In this document: piece by piece, positions 1 through 3,785 of the stretch
Numbering within the stretch: the stretch's first letter is position 1
Layout of the letters: each line of letters opens with the position of its first letter
DNA from: Bacteroidaceae bacterium
Lineage (GTDB): Bacteria; Bacteroidota; Bacteroidia; Bacteroidales; Bacteroidaceae
Reading direction: 5' to 3'
DNA: 5,879 bases
Assembly: GCA_016302435.1 (NCBI GenBank)
Contig: JAEDNQ010000140.1
Span: forward strand, 1-5,879
The notes under the pieces: generated by a model
Database searches by the model: none
What the model was told of the DNA's origin: nothing
Seen by the model: the letters and a program-made list of their open reading frames with translations, nothing else
Made by a program: the position numbers and the translations under genes

Positions 1-627
1 CTTGTCTTTCTTCTCTTCTTTCTTTGGTGATGTGTTCTTATATCTCTTGTTGAGAGCCTTTACCACTTCGTCGGTAACATCGTAGGCTTCGTTGGCATAG
101 AGCACATTGTCTATGCCTGATGACTTGCAGAAGATGAAGTCGTAGCCTTTCTGCTTGGCGTATGACTTGGTGAAGGACTGGATGGTGTCTGTAAGGTTTT
201 GGAACTCCTTCTGATATTCTTCCTGAAGAGAGTTGGACAGACGCACCTGAAGTGCTTCGAGGTCCTGCTGGAGCTTGGACAGGCGAACCTGCTCTGCCTC
301 ATACTGCTGCTGTGTGAACTGATTGCTCTGAAGCTTGCGCTGGAACTCCTGAGCCTGGGTGGTGAAGTTCTTGCCCTTGGCGGTGATGGTGGCCTCAGCG
401 TTGGCACGCTTCTTGGCAAATTCTTCCTCAAGGTCCTTGCACTTCTGATACTGGGATGTGAGGGTGTCTATCTGCACAAAGGCTATCTTGTAGCCATTGG
501 CTGATTTTGCTGCTGAGGCAGCAGGAGTTGTTTCGGCGGCTGAGTCGCCACTGCCTGAGCATGACAGGAGGGATAGCGCGCCTGCTACGAAGCATCCGGT
601 GAGGATGGTCTTTGAGATGTTTGTCAT
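1..627 (-). CDS. OmpH/Skp-family periplasmic chaperone-like lipoprotein (3' end cut by window edge)
   Basis: The frame is open from the ATG at 627 to the left edge (209 codons, no stop), so the C-terminus is missing. The N-terminus is a lipoprotein signal: Lys6, a hydrophobic stretch, then the lipobox LLSC with Cys23 as the lipidated residue. A Ser/Ala/Thr-rich linker (24-44) leads to the mature domain, which opens with KIAFVQIDTL (47-56). Residues 60-165 are rich in Gln, Glu and Lys and should form the long coiled-coil arms of Skp. The C-terminal part, YDFIFCKSSGIDNVLYANEAYDVT (162-185), is the conserved OmpH end, and the Lys-rich tail suggests only a few residues are lost. Skp/OmpH proteins hold unfolded outer-membrane proteins in the periplasm; a lipid-anchored form is the inference here. 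The frame also stays open upstream to an ATG at 804, but that start would bury the signal peptide, so 627 is preferred. No promoter box was found just upstream, so cotranscription with the 788-991 gene is possible. Confidence 0.88.
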   Translation of the reverse strand, partial: MTNISKTILTGCFVAGALSLLSCSGSGDSAAETTPAASAAKSANGYKIAFVQIDTLTSQYQKCKDLEEEFAKKRANAEATITAKGKNFTTQAQEFQRKLQSNQFTQQQYEAEQVRLSKLQQDLEALQVRLSNSLQEEYQKEFQNLTDTIQSFTKSYAKQKGYDFIFCKSSGIDNVLYANEAYDVTDEVVKALNKRYKNTSPKKEEKKDK

Positions 628-678
628 ATTATGTAAAAGTGTTGTTTGATATTTTTCTCTGTTATTGCATGCGGTGAA

Positions 679-766
679 CGACGTGACTGCAAGCGATGGT
701 CGACGTTTCTGCAAGCGTCGGTCGACGTGACTGCAAGCTATTATTGACGTTTCTGCAAGCGATTCG
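679..766. repeat. Four tandem 22-bp repeats with alternating variants
   Basis: Four head-to-tail units of exactly 22 bp lie at 679-700, 701-722, 723-744 and 745-766. The core is GACGTnnCTGCAAGC. The nn pair alternates GA, TT, GA, TT, so a 44-bp higher-order unit is also present. The last five or six bases of each unit vary most. GTCGAC palindromes occur at 699-704 and 721-726, at the unit junctions. The array sits between the 67-residue membrane protein and the OmpH-like lipoprotein. The period is close to two helical turns, so the cores face the same side of the DNA, which would suit a protein-binding array. It could equally be an inert dispersed intergenic repeat. Function is unknown. Confidence 0.9.
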
Positions 767-787
767 CTGATGTGTTCGGAGGAAAGG

Positions 788-991
788 TCATTCCTTGACA
801 GCATAGGGCGACTTATGGCGCATGGCAAAGTCCTGGCTCTGCACACAGCCGATGCCGCGCTCTCTCATGGCCTTGGACTGGCTTACGTGTGTCTTCACGA
901 ATCGGCCGTTTCGCTTGAAGAGGATGCGGACACACAAAAATAGCATGGCCACACCAATTATTATCACGCAAAAGATGAATAGTTTCAACAT
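788..991 (-). CDS. Small single-helix inner-membrane protein, 67 aa, unknown function
   Basis: The start is taken at the ATG at 991, giving MLKLFIFCVIIIGVAMLFLCVRILF. This is one strongly hydrophobic helix (about residues 2-25) followed by a basic cytoplasmic-type segment (KRNGR, 26-30). The soluble tail has two recognisable parts, THVSQSKAMRERGIGCVQSQD (34-54) and a short basic end. The positive residues after the helix predict N-out/C-in topology. A longer frame to 1114 exists, but its extra 41 residues cross the likely promoter and read as AT-rich noise, so the short form is chosen. The tail resembles, from memory, small hypothetical proteins conserved in Bacteroidales; no function is known to me. 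The two Cys residues in the helix (8 and 20) and Cys49 in the tail are notable. The OmpH-like lipoprotein lies 160 bp downstream on the same strand and may share its transcript. Confidence 0.72.
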   Translation of the reverse strand: MLKLFIFCVIIIGVAMLFLCVRILFKRNGRFVKTHVSQSKAMRERGIGCVQSQDFAMRHKSPYAVKE

Positions 992-998
992 TTTTGTA

Positions 999-1006
999 TA
1001 CCTTTG
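999..1006 (+). promoter_or_regulatory. Candidate -7 promoter element for the 1119-1469 gene
   Basis: TACCTTTG on the plus strand matches TAnnTTTG exactly and is identical to the box upstream of prs. Transcription would start near 1012, leaving a leader of about 105 nt before the ATG at 1119. No clear -33 element is present. It faces the minus-strand box at 1022-1029, so the two candidate transcription starts fall within a few bases of each other. Confidence 0.45.
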
Positions 1007-1021
1007 TATTGGTTTTTGATA

Positions 1022-1029
1022 CAAAGTTA
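1022..1029 (-). promoter_or_regulatory. Candidate -7 promoter element for the 67-aa membrane protein
   Basis: Read on the minus strand this is TAACTTTG, an exact match to the Bacteroidetes -7 consensus TAnnTTTG. It lies 30 bp ahead of the ATG at 991, giving a short A-rich leader. No TTTG-type -33 element is found at the usual 19-21 bp spacing, so support rests on the -7 box and its position. Confidence 0.5.
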
Positions 1030-1118
1030 AGGTATAATATCTGATGGGCTTTAATGTCAACAGTATTTTTAACCTTTTTTTTGAGAAAAATCCTATTTTG
1101 CAACTCAATAACACGAAT

Positions 1119-1469
1119 ATGACTACATCTGAAGAACAATGGTACCCTAAAGGTTACTTCCCTTTGGTGGTGAGAGTGACGGACAGAAAACAAAATGATG
1201 AAGCTCCTGACGAGGGCTGCTCGATGGACTATAGCCTATCGGCTGAGGACTGTCTCAACCGCTTTGTCAGAAAAGCACAGGAGAAGTATGACATGAGAAT
1301 GAAAGATGGTTCGAAGAGGCTCGGAGCTATGGTGGCGGAGGCTGTGGTGGCTGTTCCGTTTCCAGACAGGGAACTTATCAGGATAGAGCTGAACGTCTTC
1401 GCAAGTGAGATGGACGACATCTGTGGCGAAGCGGATAGATTTGAGTTCTACATGCAGAGCGACTTCTGA
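1119..1469 (+). CDS. Hypothetical acidic soluble protein, 116 aa
   Basis: I do not recognise the family. The protein has no signal peptide or membrane helix and is acidic, with a Tyr/Phe-rich start (QWYPKGYFPLVVRV, 7-20), a polar acidic segment (21-45), a probable helix rich in Lys, Glu and Arg (46-68), an Ala/Val-rich stretch (MVAEAVVAVPF, 71-81), and an end with alternating hydrophobic residues (IRIELNVF, 87-94) that looks like a beta strand. The ATG at 1119 is preferred to the in-frame ATG at 1044. The 25 extra residues of the longer form come from AT-rich leader sequence including a T-tract, whereas base composition becomes coding-like after 1119. The gene is divergent from the small membrane protein and is followed by 244 bp before prs, so it is probably transcribed alone. 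A cytoplasmic location is inferred. Confidence 0.7.
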   Translation: MTTSEEQWYPKGYFPLVVRVTDRKQNDEAPDEGCSMDYSLSAEDCLNRFVRKAQEKYDMRMKDGSKRLGAMVAEAVVAVPFPDRELIRIELNVFASEMDDICGEADRFEFYMQSDF

Positions 1470-1476
1470 AGAAAAC

Positions 1477-1649
1477 AAGGTCGAAGGATGATTCCCGGCG
1501 AGATAAGGACGAAGGATGCGCAAGGTGCTTGGCAGCATGACGCGGCACATGCAAATATACAAAAATGAAAGTAAAGGTGGTCAATTAGCTACGATTGTGC
1601 AGTTCAAAGCATGTTCCACATTTATTTTTCTCGTATATGCTTCGTCCTT
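1477..1649. repeat. Three copies of a 13-bp motif AAGGWCGAAGSAT in the prs upstream region
   Basis: Direct copies lie at 1477-1489 (AAGGTCGAAGGAT) and 1505-1517 (AAGGACGAAGGAT), 28 bp apart. An inverted copy lies at 1637-1649 (ATGCTTCGTCCTT). The inverted copy covers the presumed -33 element of the prs promoter (1641-1644), which is where an operator would be expected. The first nine bases of copy one also recur at 3702-3710, ahead of the GH43 gene. Chance cannot be excluded for motifs of this length. Confidence 0.45.
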
Positions 1650-1671
1650 TGGAAGAAAATGCGTACCTTTG
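1641..1671 (+). promoter_or_regulatory. Probable promoter of prs (Bacteroidetes -33/-7 type)
   Basis: The -7 box TACCTTTG (1664-1671) is an exact TAnnTTTG match. A TTCG at 1641-1644, one base from the -33 consensus TTTG, lies 19 bp upstream, the usual spacing. Initiation near 1677 would give a leader of roughly 35 nt that ends in an A-rich stretch just before the ATG at 1714, typical of translation initiation without a Shine-Dalgarno sequence in this phylum. This is the best-supported promoter in the window. Confidence 0.72.
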
Positions 1672-1713
1672 CACCAAAATTAACCTATCATTTTTCTAAA
1701 CAAGAAGAAAATC

Positions 1714-2655
1714 ATGAGTGAAGCTAAAACATTCAAGGTGTTTTCAGGCACAAAGACAAGGTATCTCGCTGAGCGCATCTGCGAGAGCTTAGGCTGCCCT
1801 CTCGGCAATATGATCATCACACATTTCGCTGACGGTGAGTTTGCAGTATCATTTGAAGAGTCTATCCGTGGTAAGGATGTATTCCTCGTGCAGTCAACAT
1901 TCCCAAACAGCGACAATCTCATGGAGCTCCTTCTGATGATTGATGCCGCCAAGCGTGCGAGCGCTAAGAGCATCATAGCTGTCATCCCCTACTTCGGATG
2001 GGCAAGACAGGACAGAAAGGACAAGCCAAGGGTGAGCATCGGTGCCAAACTGATAGCAGACATTCTCAGCGTGGCAGGCATTGACCGCCTCATCACTATG
2101 GACCTCCACGCTGACCAGATACAGGGATTCTTCGATGTCCCTGTCGACCACCTCTACGGTTCGCTCGTCGAAGTGCCATACGTCGAATCTCTCCAGCTCG
2201 AAGACCTCGTCATTGCCACTCCGGACGTGGGCGGCGCAAAGCGAGCAGGTCTCTTCGCCAAAAAGCTGCATGCGCCTCTTGTGCTCTGCAACAAGACGAG
2301 GGCAAGAGCTAATGTGGTGGAGTCTATCCAGATCATCGGTGACGTCAAGGGCAAGAACGTTGTCCTCGTGGACGACATGGTGGACACTGCAGGTACTATA
2401 ACAAGGGCGGCTGACGAGATGCTAAAGGCTGGAGCCAAGAGCGTAAGAGCTGTGGCAAGCCACTGCGTCATGAGCGACCCTGCGGGAGAAAGAGTGCAGA
2501 ACTCTGCTCTGTCGGAGATAGTCTTCACCAACTCCATACCATACGACAAAACAAAATGTCCAAAGGTGACACAGCTCTGCATAGCGGACATGTTCGCACG
2601 TGCCATCAGAGCCGTGGCCGAGGAAAAGAGCGTGAGCGAGGAGTTCAACTTCTAA
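1714..2655 (+). CDS. prs: Ribose-phosphate pyrophosphokinase (PRPP synthetase)
   Basis: This enzyme transfers the pyrophosphate group of ATP to ribose 5-phosphate, making PRPP for purine, pyrimidine, NAD, histidine and tryptophan synthesis in the cytoplasm. At 313 residues it has the usual class I length. Visible motifs in order are: the ATP-site FADGEF (38-43); GWARQDRKDKPR (95-106), the second ATP-contacting loop, with Trp96 where many homologues have Tyr; the PRPP synthetase signature DLHADQIQGFF (130-140) with His132 and Asp134; the flexible catalytic loop KTRARAN (194-200) with Lys194 and Arg196, the pair known to be catalytic in the family; and the ribose-phosphate binding loop VVLVDDMVDTAGT (216-228). 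No key residue is missing. The start at 1714 is supported by the promoter at 1641-1671 and by MSEAKTFKVFSG leading directly into the conserved first strand. The nucleotidyltransferase lies 266 bp downstream, too far to assume an operon. Confidence 0.97.
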   Translation: MSEAKTFKVFSGTKTRYLAERICESLGCPLGNMIITHFADGEFAVSFEESIRGKDVFLVQSTFPNSDNLMELLLMIDAAKRASAKSIIAVIPYFGWARQDRKDKPRVSIGAKLIADILSVAGIDRLITMDLHADQIQGFFDVPVDHLYGSLVEVPYVESLQLEDLVIATPDVGGAKRAGLFAKKLHAPLVLCNKTRARANVVESIQIIGDVKGKNVVLVDDMVDTAGTITRAADEMLKAGAKSVRAVASHCVMSDPAGERVQNSALSEIVFTNSIPYDKTKCPKVTQLCIADMFARAIRAVAEEKSVSEEFNF

Positions 2656-2721
2656 GGCTTCCGCTTCTTTCAGATCAGAACAAAGAAACTCTCTTATAAA
2701 GAAAACATCTGAGTCTCATAG

Positions 2722-2786
2722 AAGGTAGAGGAGCATATTTGCCAGGAATAACGACAAGAACTATGTCTCCCCTACCTTTTAGGTAG
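2722..2786 (+). other. Mutually exclusive inverted repeats downstream of prs
   Basis: AAGGTAGAGGAG (2722-2733) can pair with CTCCCCTACCTT (2767-2778), with 11 of 12 positions complementary and a 33-nt loop. The right arm also forms a local hairpin, CTACCT-TTT-AGGTAG (2772-2786), with a perfect 6-bp stem. The two folds share bases and exclude one another. The local hairpin is not followed by a clean U-tract (the next bases are ATTCTATTA), so a standard intrinsic terminator is not supported. It may still protect the prs 3' end or act in the leader of the next gene. Confidence 0.4.
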
Positions 2787-2841
2787 ATTCTATTATATGC
2801 AATTCTTTTACGGTAGGTTCTATTAATTACAATTCTTTTAC
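2782..2841. repeat. Two tandem 30-bp direct repeats, AT-rich
   Basis: Units lie at 2782-2811 and 2812-2841 with no spacer and differ at 4 of 30 positions. Each begins GGTAG, contains TTCTATTA, and ends AATTCTTTTAC. The 3' half is nearly invariant. Because 30 is a multiple of three, the minus strand reads as a repetitive basic peptide (RKRIVINRTY then RKRIAYNRIY), but this lies in an AT-rich spacer and is not believed to be a gene. The repeats lie 80-140 bp upstream of the nucleotidyltransferase and could be part of its regulatory region or a remnant of a longer intergenic array. Confidence 0.85.
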
Positions 2842-2845
2842 GAAT

Positions 2846-2853
2846 CACCTTTG
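2846..2853 (+). promoter_or_regulatory. Weak candidate -7 element for the nucleotidyltransferase
   Basis: CACCTTTG differs from TAnnTTTG only at the first base. It follows directly after the 30-bp repeats and would give a leader of about 60 nt before the ATG at 2922. No good -33 element is visible at the expected spacing, so this is only a possibility. Confidence 0.25.
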
Positions 2854-2921
2854 AGGTCAAAGCAATTTTATAGACCCTACCTTCATCAACTTACTCCGTA
2901 AAGGAATAATCTACAAACAAC

Positions 2922-3611
2922 ATGAATTTTGCCATATTAGCTGCAGGAGAAGGCTCAAGGCTCGCGCAGGAAGGTGTGCAGCTGCCCAAACCGCTGGTAA
3001 GGGTCAACGGGGAGGCTATGATAGACCGTCTGATTCGTGTCTTTGACAAATGCGGAGCAGAGAACATCTACATCATCACCAACAACCTGACTGAGCTCAC
3101 GCGCGACCACCTCGCCCAACTCCAAGAGAAGGACAAGAGAATACACCTCATCGTGAAGACCACTCCCTCGTCTATGCATAGCTTCTACGAACTGAGGCAG
3201 ATAATGCCTAAGGAGAAATTTTGCATGACGACGGTTGACACCATCTTCAGAGAAGGCGAGTTTGAAGAGTACATCAGGCTCTGGGCTGAATCGGACGCTG
3301 ACGGCATGATGGCTGTCACGGACTATGTGGACGACGAGAAGCCGCTCTACATCTCTACCGACAGCGAGATGCGCATCACTGGCTTTCACGACTCAGAGCG
3401 TCAGACTTACATCTCGGGCGGCATATATGGACTCGACGAGAAGTCGTTTGAGGTCATTGACAAGTGCATGGCCATGGGGCAGTCGAGGATGCGCAACTTC
3501 CAAAGGCAGCTTGTTGCAGAGGGACTCAGGCTCATAGCCTACCCTTTCAGCAAGATTCTCGATGTGGACCACGCGTCGGACATAGAGAAGGCTGAGGAGT
3601 TTCTGCGTTAG
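2922..3611 (+). CDS. Nucleotidyltransferase, MobA-like / sugar-phosphate type
   Basis: The 229-residue protein is one Rossmann-like nucleotidyltransferase domain with nothing appended. It opens with the NTP-binding loop ILAAGEGSRL (5-14), matching the family pattern of Gly, Gly and Arg, followed by PKPL (22-25), whose Lys23 contacts the phosphates. TTVDT (103-107) places Asp106 as the metal-binding aspartate. SGGIYGL (165-171) is the usual product-binding strand, and LDVDHASDIEKAEEF (213-227) matches the closing DVDTPEDL-type motif with Asp214 and Asp216 as second metal ligands. Such enzymes join a sugar 1-phosphate, polyol phosphate or phosphocholine to CTP, UTP or GTP; the substrate cannot be read from the sequence. 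The short length argues against bifunctional enzymes with acetyltransferase or kinase domains. No signal peptide is present, so it is cytoplasmic. The ATG at 2922 leads straight into the first strand, leaving no room for another start. Neighbours do not identify a pathway. Confidence 0.88.
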   Translation: MNFAILAAGEGSRLAQEGVQLPKPLVRVNGEAMIDRLIRVFDKCGAENIYIITNNLTELTRDHLAQLQEKDKRIHLIVKTTPSSMHSFYELRQIMPKEKFCMTTVDTIFREGEFEEYIRLWAESDADGMMAVTDYVDDEKPLYISTDSEMRITGFHDSERQTYISGGIYGLDEKSFEVIDKCMAMGQSRMRNFQRQLVAEGLRLIAYPFSKILDVDHASDIEKAEEFLR

Positions 3612-3615
3612 AGCG

Positions 3616-3738
3616 GGAAGTCCCAAAGGACAAGGGTTCGAGACGAACAGCAAGCTGAGGGGGCACTTCAAGTAACCTCAGCTGGCGTACTCACCCCGCA
3701 CAAGGTCGAAACCATTACTTCCTTCACAAAAAGTGAGG
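3616..3738 (+). other. String of small hairpins in the spacer before the GH43 gene
   Basis: Four inverted repeats follow each other: GGGA-AG-TCCC (about 3615-3624), GTTCG-AGA-CGAAC (3636-3648, perfect), AGCTGAGG/CCTCAGCT (3653-3660 with 3676-3683, perfect 8-bp stem and 15-nt loop), and CTTCAC-AAAAA-GTGAGG (3722-3738, one G-U pair). None is followed by a U-tract, so a classical intrinsic terminator is not supported. The region could be the structured 3' end of the nucleotidyltransferase mRNA, a leader element of the GH43 gene, or a small RNA. The remaining bases to 3785 are AT-rich leader without a TAnnTTTG box. Confidence 0.4.
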
Positions 3739-3785
3739 TACACATATTATATATAAACATTAACTAACACCCTAAACCTAATCTC

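Noticed and set aside
679..766. CRISPR array
   Set aside because: Units are 22 bp and directly abutting with no unique spacers, and no cas genes are present.
992..1114. Upstream in-frame ATG giving a 108-residue version of the small membrane protein
   Set aside because: The extension covers the -7 box at 1022-1029 and would place a basic, non-patterned stretch before the hydrophobic helix.
1044..1118. Upstream in-frame ATG giving a 141-residue version of the 116-residue protein
   Set aside because: The extra 25 codons are AT-rich with a T-tract and read as leader sequence; coding character begins at 1119.
813..1193. Minus-strand 126-residue frame overlapping the small membrane protein and the 116-residue protein
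   Set aside because: It overlaps two better-supported genes in other frames, crosses both promoter boxes and shows no recognisable pattern.
2154..2648. Long minus-strand frame of 164 residues inside prs
   Set aside because: It lies antisense within a fully conserved prs gene; such shadow frames are common in genes of this composition and no domain is visible.
2675..2860. Minus-strand 61-residue frame with repeated RKRI-NR-Y peptide
   Set aside because: It exists because the 30-bp tandem repeat is a multiple of three and AT-rich. It has no promoter, an unlikely composition, and lies in a spacer of structured and repeated DNA.
3653..3683. Intrinsic terminator after the nucleotidyltransferase
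   Set aside because: The 8-bp stem is perfect but the loop is long and no U-tract follows; listed only as RNA structure.
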